Shown: piece after piece, positions 1 through 7,224 of the stretch
How positions within the stretch are numbered: the stretch's first letter is position 1
Layout: each line of letters begins with the position of its first letter
Assembly (NCBI GenBank): GCA_033720975.1
Contig: JAWWBL010000030.1
Span: 1 to 18,439 of the forward strand
Length of the DNA stretch: 18,439 bases
Source of the DNA: JAWWBL01 sp033720975
GTDB lineage: Bacteria; Actinomycetota; Acidimicrobiia; Spongiisociales; ZC4RG35
Direction: 5' to 3'
Translations under genes and position numbers: made by a program
The notes under the pieces: model-generated
What the model saw: only the letters and a program-made list of their open reading frames with translations
What the model was told of the DNA's origin: nothing
The model's database searches: none

Positions 1-192
1 CTGATCGGCGGGGAGGAGGGGCTGGAGGCGATGCTCGGCTCCTCCGAGCCCCTGAACGAGCCCGTCGCCAGGTATGGCCCTTTCGTGATGAACACCCGTG
101 AAGAGATCATTCAGGCCTTCGATGACTATCGGGCCGGGAAGATGGGGACGATAGATCCGGAGTTGAGCCCCTCGATGGAAAGCGGCCACTAG
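1..192 (+). CDS. Pirin-family protein, C-terminal fragment (5' end outside window)
   Basis: Frame 1 is open from the first base to a TAG at 190-192 and gives about 63 residues. The stretch around EPVARYGPFVMNTREEI, followed by a DDYRAGKMG segment, is the characteristic end of the pirin C-terminal cupin domain. Pirins are two-cupin iron-binding proteins; some are quercetinases and others act as redox-linked regulators, and this fragment cannot tell which. The metal-binding N-terminal cupin lies outside the window. The last dozen residues (roughly PELSPSMESGH) look like a variable tail. The next gene starts three bases after the stop, so the two are probably co-transcribed. The family call is fairly sure; the substrate is unknown. 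Confidence 0.8.
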   Translation: MIGGEEGLEAMLGSSEPLNEPVARYGPFVMNTREEIIQAFDDYRAGKMGTIDPELSPSMESGH

Positions 193-195
193 CGC

Positions 196-633
196 GTGGC
201 GCGAGTGGAGGTGTCACGACTCATCCCGGAGCCTCGCCGGGTCGTCTGGTCCGCGCTGGCCAACCTGTCGTCCCATGCCGATTGGATGGCCGACGCCGAC
301 TCGATCACGTTTGCGGGAGATCAGACCAGCGGCCCGGGCACAGTGATGAGAGTGCCCACCCGGGTCGGCCCTTTCCGGACACTGGACATAATCGAGATCA
401 CGGGCTGGGTGGAAGGCGAGCGAATCGACGCCGAGCATCGCGGGATCGTCACTGGGGCCGGCTCGTTTGCGCTCACCGACCGGCCCGACGGAACGCTGCT
501 GACGTGGGGAGAAGATCTCCGCTTCCCGTGGTGGCTGGGCGGAGCCATCGGAGCCTCCATCGCCCGCCCGATTCTGCGGAGGATCTGGGCCAACAACCTC
601 GCCCGGTTCGAGAAGACCCTCAGCTCCCCTTGA
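196..633 (+). CDS. SRPBCC-fold (polyketide cyclase/dehydrase-like) protein
   Basis: This 145-residue protein has the size and layout of the START/SRPBCC helix-grip fold. It opens with a beta strand (VEVSRLIPEP), then the usual PxxVWxxLxxLxxHxxWM segment near residues 13-31. A PGTVMRV strand and the TLLTWGEDLRF strand pair follow, and a long C-terminal helix closes the ligand cavity. Members bind hydrophobic ligands or act as cyclases; nothing here fixes the ligand. It starts with GTG three bases after the pirin-like stop, which suggests co-expression. Its last 14 bases overlap the end of the convergent enoyl-CoA hydratase gene. No signal peptide or membrane segment is visible, so it is probably cytoplasmic. 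Confidence 0.75.
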   Translation: MARVEVSRLIPEPRRVVWSALANLSSHADWMADADSITFAGDQTSGPGTVMRVPTRVGPFRTLDIIEITGWVEGERIDAEHRGIVTGAGSFALTDRPDGTLLTWGEDLRFPWWLGGAIGASIARPILRRIWANNLARFEKTLSSP

Positions 634-1387
634 ACCGGGGATCGCGCTTCTCAATGAACGCCGCCACTCCCTCGCGAGCGTCATCCGTGGCGAAAGCCTG
701 CTGAAAGGCTGCTCGCTCGGCGTCGAGAGCATCGTCGAGGGAGAGGCCGCGACCCTCTGACATCACCCGCTTCGCTATCCCGATTGCCGCGGTGGCCTTG
801 GTTGCCCACTCGCTGGCATCGGCGAGTGCCCGGTCGAGGACCTCATCAGAAGGAGCGACGTCGTCGGCAAAACCAATTGCCGCCGCTTCCTCCGCACCGA
901 CGTGCCTGCCGGTGAGAACGATCTCCTTGGCACGCTGGAATCCAACCACTCGCTGGAGTCTCTGAGTACCGCCTGCGCCAGGGATCAGGCCCAGGATGAT
1001 CTCCGGCTGGCCGATCCGTGCGTCCTCGGCCATGTATCGGAAATCGCATCCCAGGGCCAGCTCGCATCCGCCCCCAAGGGCAAACCCGTGAATGGCGGCG
1101 ATTGTCGGTTTCGGCAAGGACTCCAAACGGGCGATGGCAGTCTGCAGGGTCGACGCGTTCTCTTCGGAGCCGCCCCGATCGAAGGTCTCCTGAAAGCCCT
1201 TTATGTCCGCGCCGGCAGCGAAGTGCGGCTGGCCGGTCACGACGACGGCCCTGACAGCCGGGTCGGAACAGGCCCCGAACGCCTCGAGAAGCTCCGTCGA
1301 AACCTGTTCGTTGATGGCATTGACCGGCGGGCGATCCAACCGGACCAGAGCCACAGAACCATCCACTGTCACTGAGACGAATTCCAT
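620..1387 (-). CDS. Enoyl-CoA hydratase/isomerase (crotonase) family protein
   Basis: At 255 residues this is the normal length for a single-domain crotonase. The first oxyanion-hole motif FAAGADIKGF is at residues 56-65. The second, GFALGGGCELALG, at 101-113, carries the first catalytic glutamate, E109. The second catalytic glutamate, E129, lies in QPEIILGLIPGAGGTQRL. Both glutamates used for syn-hydration of 2-enoyl-CoA are present, so a true hydratase in fatty-acid beta-oxidation is likely, although other crotonase activities are possible. The C-terminal FIEKRDPRFKG ending is typical. The ATG at 1385-1387 begins the conserved first strand. The gene lies about 205 bases beyond tRNA-Leu on the same strand, so it may have its own promoter. 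Its 3' end overlaps the SRPBCC gene by 14 bases. Confidence 0.9.
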   Translation of the reverse strand: MEFVSVTVDGSVALVRLDRPPVNAINEQVSTELLEAFGACSDPAVRAVVVTGQPHFAAGADIKGFQETFDRGGSEENASTLQTAIARLESLPKPTIAAIHGFALGGGCELALGCDFRYMAEDARIGQPEIILGLIPGAGGTQRLQRVVGFQRAKEIVLTGRHVGAEEAAAIGFADDVAPSDEVLDRALADASEWATKATAAIGIAKRVMSEGRGLSLDDALDAERAAFQQAFATDDAREGVAAFIEKRDPRFKGS

Positions 1388-1486
1388 CCGCCGACCCTAC
1401 CTGGGACCGAATGGATACACTCCGGTGTCGAGCGGGGAAGCGGAGAAATTACTGGTCGCGAAGAGGCCGGTGACGCGGGAGTCCGT

Positions 1487-1543
1487 CGTGGGGCCCGGGC
1501 CCGGTTCCTCTCCCCTCCCCCACCCACCGGCCCGGGTCCCACG
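1487..1543 (-). terminator. GC-rich hairpin with G-rich loop, possible terminator after tRNA-Leu
   Basis: Arms at 1487-1504 and 1527-1543 are near-perfect inverted repeats: six pairs, one mismatch, eight pairs, a one-base bulge and two more pairs. They enclose a 22-base loop. The hairpin starts about 50 bases past the tRNA 3' end in the direction of transcription. There is no U-run after it, so it is not a textbook intrinsic terminator. In GC-rich actinobacteria, terminators lacking a U-run have been proposed, and a processing barrier is an alternative. On the transcribed strand the loop reads as three long G-runs. Confidence 0.4.
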
Positions 1544-1592
1544 ATCTGTCGGCGTGATTCGTCGGACCTGCGTGAGGTCGAGGCGAAGCGGT

Positions 1593-1681
1593 TGGTGCCC
1601 GGGGTGGGATTCGAACCCACACGAGCCGTGTTCGGCTCAAGGGGGTTTAAGCCCCTCGCGTCTGCATTCCGCCACCCGGGC
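1593..1681 (-). tRNA. tRNA-Leu, anticodon UAA
   Basis: This folds by eye as a complete class II tRNA. The 7-bp acceptor stem pairs GCCCGGG (1675-1681) with CCCGGGC (1597-1603), with discriminator A at 1596 and an encoded CCA at 1593-1595. The T arm is GTGGG-TTCGAAT-CCCAC. The anticodon loop CTTAAAC (1645-1651) holds anticodon UAA at 1647-1649. A long variable arm containing GAGCCGAACACGGCTC identifies the leucine/serine class, and the anticodon makes it leucine, reading UUA and UUG. Its 5' end is only nine bases after the ppx/gppA stop, so it may be processed from the operon transcript. No integrase or duplicated 3' end is nearby, so nothing marks it as an attachment site. Confidence 0.96.
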
Positions 1682-1690
1682 GGGCACTCT

Positions 1691-2566
1691 TCAGGCTAAA
1701 GCGAGGAGACGCCTTGCCGCGCCGTCCAGCGTGTCCCGCTCGGAGACTTTCACCTCATCGGCGTCCAAGTGCTCCATGACCGATGCCGCCACGACTGCGC
1801 CCGACAGCATCACGGGAGCTCTCTTGGGATCGAGAGACGGGATCGCCTCGGTCTCCGCCAGCGTCAGCCCGGAGAGAAAACCGACCAAGTCGTCGACGCG
1901 TTCCCGGCTCATGCCGTGACCGTGGACCTCTGCTCCGTCGTAGGCCGGCAAGTCCATCTCGATGGCCGCCAGACTGGTCCACGTGCCGGCCACCCCAACA
2001 AGCTGACCCGACCACACAGGCACGTCCTCGAGGATGAGCCGCACGAGGGCGCGGGCCTCTGCGACATCGTCCGGCGAGGCGGGACGTTCGTCCAGGACAC
2101 GGTCGGTCAGGCGCACCGACCCGATGTCGACTGAGACACTTCCCCCCTCCCAAACGATCTCGGTGCTACCCCCACCGATGTCGGACACGATCAGGTCGCC
2201 GTCGATACTCAAGCCCCAGGAGGCTCCTTCGTAGGCCAGACGGGCCTCTTCCTCCCCTGAGATCAGAGTGGGCCTGACACCCAGAGCCTCCTCACACCGG
2301 TCGAAGAAGGCCTCTCTGTTGGCGGCATCGCGTGATGCCGAGGTGGCGATCGCCAACCGGCGCCCCGCCAACGCCTCATCCATCAGCCGCCGGTATCCGG
2401 CCAGGACCGAGACGGTCGCGTCGATCGCTGATTCGGCCAATCGGCCGGTCTGGTCGACTCCGCGGCCCAGCCCCGTGACCTCCACCCACCGGCCGGTCTC
2501 GTCGACCCCGTCGGTGATGAGCAGACGCATCGAGTTGGTACCGATGTCGACGACACCCACCTTCAT
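1691..2566 (-). CDS. Exopolyphosphatase / guanosine pentaphosphatase family protein (Ppx/GppA)
   Basis: The product is 291 residues with the ASKHA phosphatase signatures in order. The phosphate-1 loop DIGTNSMRLL is at 7-16, the SASRDAANREAF segment near 76-87, the ISGEEEARLAYEG motif at 102-114, and the second nucleotide/phosphate loop DIGGGSTEI at 129-137. A GTWTSLAA motif follows. These enzymes release phosphate from the ends of polyphosphate and/or convert pppGpp to ppGpp. The protein stops after the two ASKHA lobes and lacks the C-terminal HD-like domain of the longer E. coli enzymes, as do the short actinobacterial Ppx proteins. The start overlaps the DUF501 stop as ATGA (2563-2566). The usual eno-ftsB-DUF501-ppx order supports the assignment. 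Which substrate dominates cannot be read from the sequence. Confidence 0.92.
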   Translation of the reverse strand: MKVGVVDIGTNSMRLLITDGVDETGRWVEVTGLGRGVDQTGRLAESAIDATVSVLAGYRRLMDEALAGRRLAIATSASRDAANREAFFDRCEEALGVRPTLISGEEEARLAYEGASWGLSIDGDLIVSDIGGGSTEIVWEGGSVSVDIGSVRLTDRVLDERPASPDDVAEARALVRLILEDVPVWSGQLVGVAGTWTSLAAIEMDLPAYDGAEVHGHGMSRERVDDLVGFLSGLTLAETEAIPSLDPKRAPVMLSGAVVAASVMEHLDADEVKVSERDTLDGAARRLLALA

Positions 2567-3081
2567 GGGCGGTTGACCCAGAGTGGATTTCGCTCACCCT
2601 CCACCACACACGGTTCAACGCAGTCGAGTGGCTCTATCCACCCGGCCACCAGCCCTCCTACCGGGTTGTCACCTCCGGCACGGGTGTGGGCGTAGTGGGC
2701 GTGAAGGCACTTGACGCCGACGGCGGTCCCACCGACTCCGCCCGATGGCACGGGGTCGGAACCAAGTGGCAGAAGCGCGTCGCGCTCGGTGGCGTAAGAG
2801 GCGTGGGCTCGATCAAGGGCCTTCCCGAATTCCTCGTCAGATGACGCCTTCGCTTCCATTCGCTTCACTCCACCGGACCCTTCGAGGCGGCCGATCCTCG
2901 ACGAGGCGAGGGGGCACGTGAGCCAGTAGAGCGTGGGGAAAGGGGTCCCGTCGTCGAGCACGGGAGGCACCTTGGTGACCACGGGAAGCCCGAGGTGGCA
3001 GCGAGAAGCCACCTCCGCTTCGGCCCGGAGCGATCTCCCCAACTGTGCTTCGATGACCTCTCGGTCATCTGATTGGGTCAT
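2563..3081 (-). CDS. DUF501 family protein
   Basis: This protein of about 172 residues belongs to the uncharacterised family always seen beside ftsB and ppx in Actinobacteria. Family features are the DREVIEAQLGR start, GLPVVTKVPP, DGTPFPTLYWLTCP and GVKCLHAHYAHTRAGGDNPVG. I chose the ATG at 3079-3081 because it forms an ATGA overlap with the ftsB stop and lies just before the conserved DREVIEAQLG segment. An in-frame start 39 bases upstream would add an unconserved leader inside ftsB. Cys28, Cys56, Cys125, His127, His129 and His132 could make a metal site; that is inference. There is no signal peptide or membrane segment. The molecular function is unknown. Confidence 0.9.
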   Translation of the reverse strand: MTQSDDREVIEAQLGRSLRAEAEVASRCHLGLPVVTKVPPVLDDGTPFPTLYWLTCPLASSRIGRLEGSGGVKRMEAKASSDEEFGKALDRAHASYATERDALLPLGSDPVPSGGVGGTAVGVKCLHAHYAHTRAGGDNPVGGLVAGWIEPLDCVEPCVVEGERNPLWVNRP

Positions 3082-3476
3082 CCAGCCGACTTTACGTCCG
3101 CACCCGTCAGGAAGTCCCAAACCTTGTCGACCCAGGTTCTCTCTTCGGGCAAGACCGGGATCTCCAACGAGGGGGCGGGCGCCCTCTCATCTGGGGGCGG
3201 GTCGAGGACGATGTAGGCAATCTCCCCGGGGAAGGTGTAGCCGAGCTGTTCCCTGGCCAGACGCTCGATCTCGGCAGGTGTCGACAGCGCCTCGAGATCG
3301 GCCTGGAGGTGAGCATTGTCGGCGACGAGGGCCTCCAACTGCGCCCTCGCCGCGCTCACCTGGCGCTGAGAGTCGATGATCTGGCGATAGGGGACCAGCT
3401 GAGTGAGAAATGCCGCGCCGACGATCATGAAGACGAGAGTCACCACCGCCACCCCGGGGCGTCGAAGAAGGGTCAC
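3078..3476 (-). CDS. ftsB: Septum formation initiator, FtsB/DivIC family
   Basis: The protein is 132 residues with the FtsB/DivIC architecture: a short basic cytoplasmic N-terminus (LLRRPG), one membrane helix at about 10-26, and a predicted coiled coil at about 30-66 (DSQRQVSAARAQLEALVADN). Then comes the family motif STPAEIERLAREQLGYTFPGE at about 65-85. FtsB bridges FtsL and FtsQ in the divisome and helps activate septal cell-wall synthesis. It starts with GTG in a GTGA overlap with the eno stop (3473-3476), and its own stop forms ATGA with DUF501. A proline-rich, acidic tail of about 40 residues ending in an aromatic segment (TWVDKVWDFLTG) follows the family motif and is specific to this lineage or at least poorly conserved. 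Confidence 0.9.
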   Translation of the reverse strand: MTLLRRPGVAVVTLVFMIVGAAFLTQLVPYRQIIDSQRQVSAARAQLEALVADNAHLQADLEALSTPAEIERLAREQLGYTFPGEIAYIVLDPPPDERAPAPSLEIPVLPEERTWVDKVWDFLTGADVKSAG

Positions 3477-4750
3477 CCCAGCCTCCGGAATGGTGCCCAG
3501 CCTGCATACCTGGCCTCGCCGCCCAGGGCTTCCTCGATCCGAAGCAATTGGTTGTACTTGGCGGTGCGCTCTCCTCGGGCCGGCGCTCCGGCCTTTATCT
3601 GGCCGGCGTTTGTGGCAACTGCGAGATGAGCGATGAATGTGTCCTCGGTCTCACCACTGCGATGGCTGACCATCCGCCCGAAGCCCGCTTTCTCTGCGGT
3701 CTCCATCGTGTGAAGGGCCTCTGACACGGTGCCGATCTGGTTGAGCTTCACCAGGATCGCATTGGCTGCTCTCTCGGCGATTCCCCGTCTCAGGGTGTCC
3801 TCATTCGTGACGAAAATGTCGTCGCCAACCAGCTGCACACTCGCTCCAAGGCTGGCGGTCAGTTCCTTCCAGCCGTCCCAGTCGGCCTCTCCCATGCCGT
3901 CCTCGATCGAGCTCAGGGGGTACCCATCGGCCAATCCGCCCAGATAGGCGACCATCTCCTTACTGGCCAATTCCCGACCCTCGATCACATACCTGCCTTC
4001 GCGTTGCAGTTCGGTGGCCGCGACGTCGAGCGCGAGCGAGATCTCCTGCCCGACCTCGTAGCCGGACTCGGATATCGCCTCGATCAGGAGGTCGAGAACT
4101 GCCTCGCTGGTTGCGATGTCGGGGGCGAATCCACCCTCGTCGCCAACGCTCGTAGCCAGACCGCGACCCGCGAGGACTCGCTCCAGAGAGTGGTAGACCT
4201 CGACACCCGCCCTCAAGGCCTCCGAGAACGAGCCGAAGCCGGCCGGGACCAGCATGAACTCCTGGATGTCGACCGAGTTCGATGCGTGAGCTCCGCCATT
4301 CAGAACGTTGAGGCAAGGGACGGGCAGCACCCGGGCTGCGGGGCCTCCGAGGTAACGGAACAGCGGCAACCCCACCGTAGCCGCAGCCGCTCGCGCCACC
4401 GCCATCGACACTCCCAAGATCGCATTTGCCCCGAGAGACGACTTGTCCGGGGTCCCGTCCAGGTCCGCCATCAGCTGATCGATTTCCTCCTGGCGGGTGG
4501 CGTCCCGGCCGATCAGCGCGGGCCCGAGGGTCTTTTTGATGTTCTCCACGGCGGAGCGGACACCCTTCCCGTTGTAGTGGTCGCCTCCATCGCGGATCTC
4601 AGCCGCTTCGAGGGTCCCGGTGGACGCTCCCGACGGGACCATGGCGCGGCCGAACCCCGTAATGGTGTGCACTTCGGCCTCGACGGTCGGGTTCCCCCGA
4701 GAGTCGAGCACCTGGCGCGCATTGATTCGCTCGATTGTCGAGTTACTCAT
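3473..4750 (-). CDS. eno: Enolase (phosphopyruvate hydratase)
   Basis: Enolase converts 2-phosphoglycerate to phosphoenolpyruvate in glycolysis, and the reverse in gluconeogenesis. From the ATG at 4748-4750 the protein is 425 residues, the usual bacterial length. Visible active-site parts are His155 in NGGAHASNSVDIQEF, the general acid E205 in GDEGGFAP, magnesium ligands D242, E283 and D310, the general base K335 in AILVKLNQ, and the SHRSGETEDTFIA loop at 362-374. An upstream TTG (4778-4780) would add ten residues before the conserved ERINARQVLDSRGNPT start and is unlikely. No strong ribosome-binding site precedes the ATG. The gene follows mazG after a 58-base gap and overlaps ftsB by GTGA. 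Confidence 0.97.
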   Translation of the reverse strand: MSNSTIERINARQVLDSRGNPTVEAEVHTITGFGRAMVPSGASTGTLEAAEIRDGGDHYNGKGVRSAVENIKKTLGPALIGRDATRQEEIDQLMADLDGTPDKSSLGANAILGVSMAVARAAAATVGLPLFRYLGGPAARVLPVPCLNVLNGGAHASNSVDIQEFMLVPAGFGSFSEALRAGVEVYHSLERVLAGRGLATSVGDEGGFAPDIATSEAVLDLLIEAISESGYEVGQEISLALDVAATELQREGRYVIEGRELASKEMVAYLGGLADGYPLSSIEDGMGEADWDGWKELTASLGASVQLVGDDIFVTNEDTLRRGIAERAANAILVKLNQIGTVSEALHTMETAEKAGFGRMVSHRSGETEDTFIAHLAVATNAGQIKAGAPARGERTAKYNQLLRIEEALGGEARYAGWAPFRRLG

Positions 4751-4808
4751 AGGAATGTGGCGGGCGGCTGGCGGCGCCAAGCTACCACCGCCCCTCCGTC
4801 ACTCCGGT

Positions 4809-6221
4809 CTATCGCCGTTTGGCCTTCTGCCATCGCTCTTCGAGCTCGCCGAGCGTCAAACCTGAGAGCGGTCCCTCAGCCTCCATGTGCCTGAAGCGCT
4901 CTTCGAACCGGGCCGTCGCCGAGCGGAGCGAAATCTCGGGGTCGATGCCCAGATGCCTGGCCAAATTGACCACCGAGAACAGCAGATCACCCAATTCGGC
5001 GTCGACCTCACCGTCGCTGTCCACCTCAGCAGCCAACTCGTCGAGCTCCTCTGAGATCTTGGGCAGGACCTCGGAGGCTTCGGACCAATCGAAACCCGCC
5101 TTCGCCGCCCTGGTCTGGATCTTTGCCGCCCGGTGCAGAGAAGGCATTCCCGCTGGGACACCCGCCAATGAAGACGCGTCTTGTCGATCGTCCCGCTCGC
5201 GTTCCTTGATCAGATCCCAGTTGGCCTTTACCTGCTCGGGAGTATCTGCACTGACCCCGCCATAGACGTGAGGATGGCGCCGAACCAGCTTCCTCCGTAG
5301 CGACTCGGCCACATCGTCTATGTCGAAGACACCACTCTGGCGAGCGATGGCACTGTGGAACAGCACCTGTAGCAGCACGTCCCCCAGCTCGTCCTCGACC
5401 GTGGAGTAGGCAATCCAATCGGTGTTGGAATCGGGTAGGTGTGAAATCGCGTCTATCAGCTCGTAGGCCTCTTCGACGAGGTTCTTGACCAGGCTCTCGT
5501 GGGTCTGCTCCTTGTCCCATGGGCACTCCTCGCGCAGCCTTCGCATCACGCGGACCGCTCCGATCAGCCCTCCGGGTGGGCTGTCGACGAACATCGAAGT
5601 TCGATTGCCGGCAAGCCCAGGATCCAAGGAAGCCGGGGCGCCCTCGACGACCTGTTGGTCGCCACTGCCCAGGCCGACCAGGACAGTGACCGTCGCTCCG
5701 TCGGGAAGGACCCGGTCGAGTCTGGCCGCAAAGTCCGCGAGAACCTCGGGACGATCCAGGTGAGCGATGATCGTTGGTTTGTCGAGGACCAAGGGATCGG
5801 GGGGATCGTGGGCGTTGATCAATTGGATTCCGCGGTCCAGCGGGTCATAACCCACCTCGGCCAGGACGGCGTCGATGAACGACTCGGAGGGCACGACATC
5901 GACCTGCGCACCCGAGTCGAGAATCGCCGACACCGCGAACTCTCCTATCCGTGGGCTTCCAGGGACGGCGTAGATCACATCGCCACTCTCAGCAATAGTC
6001 AGCACGCGGTCACGGATCGCCGCGTAGATGTCGGGATAGGAGTCGTGGGCCTCGTACAGGTCGTCGCAAGACAGGACCTCGCGAATCGCGGCCAATTGCT
6101 CGGCGGCAGGATGCCGGACGGTCCTACAGACGACGGTGACCGCCGGCTCGAGCAGGATTGATCGAATGGCCTCGGGAACGCGATCGAGATCACCAGGGCC
6201 GAGACCCACGATCGTGATCAT
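4809..6221 (-). CDS. mazG: Tetrapyrrole methylase-MazG fusion (YabN-type nucleoside triphosphate pyrophosphohydrolase)
   Basis: This 470-residue protein has two parts. Residues 1-205 resemble an S-adenosylmethionine-dependent tetrapyrrole (corrin/porphyrin) methylase, with GLGPGD at 6-11 and GDVIYAVPGSP at 80-90. Residues 217-470 are a complete MazG with two tandem domains. The first has E250, E251, E254 and E278xxD281, and is followed by the RRHPHVYGG motif. The second has E391, E392, E395 and E409xxD412. MazG hydrolyses non-canonical or excess NTPs to NMP and pyrophosphate. The fusion matches Bacillus YabN; whether the methylase half is active is unclear. The ATG at 6219-6221 forms an ATGA overlap with the upstream lipoprotein stop and begins the methylase strand exactly, so longer starts are rejected. 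Confidence 0.93.
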   Translation of the reverse strand: MITIVGLGPGDLDRVPEAIRSILLEPAVTVVCRTVRHPAAEQLAAIREVLSCDDLYEAHDSYPDIYAAIRDRVLTIAESGDVIYAVPGSPRIGEFAVSAILDSGAQVDVVPSESFIDAVLAEVGYDPLDRGIQLINAHDPPDPLVLDKPTIIAHLDRPEVLADFAARLDRVLPDGATVTVLVGLGSGDQQVVEGAPASLDPGLAGNRTSMFVDSPPGGLIGAVRVMRRLREECPWDKEQTHESLVKNLVEEAYELIDAISHLPDSNTDWIAYSTVEDELGDVLLQVLFHSAIARQSGVFDIDDVAESLRRKLVRRHPHVYGGVSADTPEQVKANWDLIKERERDDRQDASSLAGVPAGMPSLHRAAKIQTRAAKAGFDWSEASEVLPKISEELDELAAEVDSDGEVDAELGDLLFSVVNLARHLGIDPEISLRSATARFEERFRHMEAEGPLSGLTLGELEERWQKAKRR

Positions 6222-7147
6222 GCCTGCGGTGGGATCACCCGTGGCTCGGGGTCGATGGCCCAGGTTCCATAACGCTCCTCCACCGTGATGTCGGTCGACT
6301 GGAGAAGGCCCAAGTACCACGTGTCGAGCAGTGCAGTGGCAGCACGCCGAACCATGACATCAACCACCTCATCCTGAGACGGCAGATCTTCTTCGGCCGG
6401 CTCGGTGCGGTCCGTCACCAAAATGACATGGAAGCCGAAGAACGACTGGATGATCGTGTCGTAGGGCTCGCCAATTGGCGCGGCGAGCGTCGCATCTCGG
6501 AACTCTGGCACGTACTCCGCAGGCGAGACACACCCCAGGTCGCCCCCGTTGGGACCACTGGGCCCGGTCGAGCGCTCGACCGCAGTCTGTGCGAAGTCTG
6601 CTCCACCTGCCAGGAGGTCCAGCACTTCCTGGGCATCCTCCTCGGTCTCCAACAGGATGTGCGAGGCGCACACAGTCGTGAGCTGCAATCGCGCCACCTG
6701 CATCTCCTGATCGATTTGCTCTTGAGAGGGGATCGGCACCTCGGCCGCCAACTCGTCGAGGATTAGCTCGCGGAGGATGCTCTGGTGGGCGAAGTTGAGC
6801 AGGGCCTGCTCCGTCACGCCCCTGGCGCTGACGAACTCATCGAGCGACTCCTCCCCGGTGCGCTGGCCCGCGTAGATCTGTTGCGCTTCGTCCTCGATGT
6901 CGTCCTCGCTGACCTCGATGCCGTACTCCGCAAGCGCGCCATTGATCATCACGAGGCGCTTGATCTCGGCGTCGAGGAATTGCGCGAACTGCTCGTTGGT
7001 GATCGTCCCGCTCTCGGTTTGAAGGAGGCCCTCCACGTCACCGACCGTGATCTCGGCGCCGTCCACGGTGGCCGCCACGGCGCCAGAGCCGCCGCAAGCG
7101 GCTAGTACTAGCGCCAAAGGCGCCAACAACAGCATGAACTTTCTCAA
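6218..7147 (-). CDS. SurA/PrsA-type peptidyl-prolyl isomerase lipoprotein
   Basis: From a TTG at 7145-7147 the product is 309 residues. It begins MRKF, then a hydrophobic stretch ending in a lipobox, LAAC at 15-18, so Cys18 should be lipidated and the protein anchored outside the membrane. The SurA-like helical N-terminal region (about 24-155) holds VDGAEITVGDVE, as in SurA and trigger-factor-like chaperones. A parvulin (PPIC) domain spans about 159-247, with ASHILLETEEDA, GGDLGCV and FGFHVILV. A purine-rich site (GAGAGGT) precedes the TTG by about six bases. A longer frame back to a GTG at 7240 would enter mfd and bury the signal peptide. The role is folding or quality control of exported proteins. 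It is placed between mfd and mazG, as are PrsA-like genes in clostridia. Confidence 0.87.
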   Translation of the reverse strand: MRKFMLLLAPLALVLAACGGSGAVAATVDGAEITVGDVEGLLQTESGTITNEQFAQFLDAEIKRLVMINGALAEYGIEVSEDDIEDEAQQIYAGQRTGEESLDEFVSARGVTEQALLNFAHQSILRELILDELAAEVPIPSQEQIDQEMQVARLQLTTVCASHILLETEEDAQEVLDLLAGGADFAQTAVERSTGPSGPNGGDLGCVSPAEYVPEFRDATLAAPIGEPYDTIIQSFFGFHVILVTDRTEPAEEDLPSQDEVVDVMVRRAATALLDTWYLGLLQSTDITVEERYGTWAIDPEPRVIPPQA

Positions 7148-7224
7148 GACCGACCTCTCGGGTGATTGGGGGATGCGTGGATGGTAGGTGCCATCCAAAC
7201 CAAAGGAAGGATCGCCGACGCTGC

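Noticed and set aside
1388..1486. Possible promoter for the enoyl-CoA hydratase gene (TATCCA near 1410-1415 or TAATTT near 1450, minus strand)
   Set aside because: Neither hexamer has a convincing -35 partner at 16-18 bases. A promoter in this gap is likely, but I cannot place it.
1593..1681. tRNA-Leu as a phage or element attachment site
   Set aside because: No integrase, no repeat of the tRNA 3' end and no composition change nearby.
1203..1919. A plus-strand open frame running across the hydratase start, the tRNA and the ppx end
   Set aside because: It reads through a tRNA gene in antisense and has no family resemblance; it is a by-product of base composition.
4004..4894. A plus-strand open frame (296 codons) opposite eno and the end of mazG
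   Set aside because: It spans the intergenic gap and two clear genes on the other strand, and its translation has no domain pattern.
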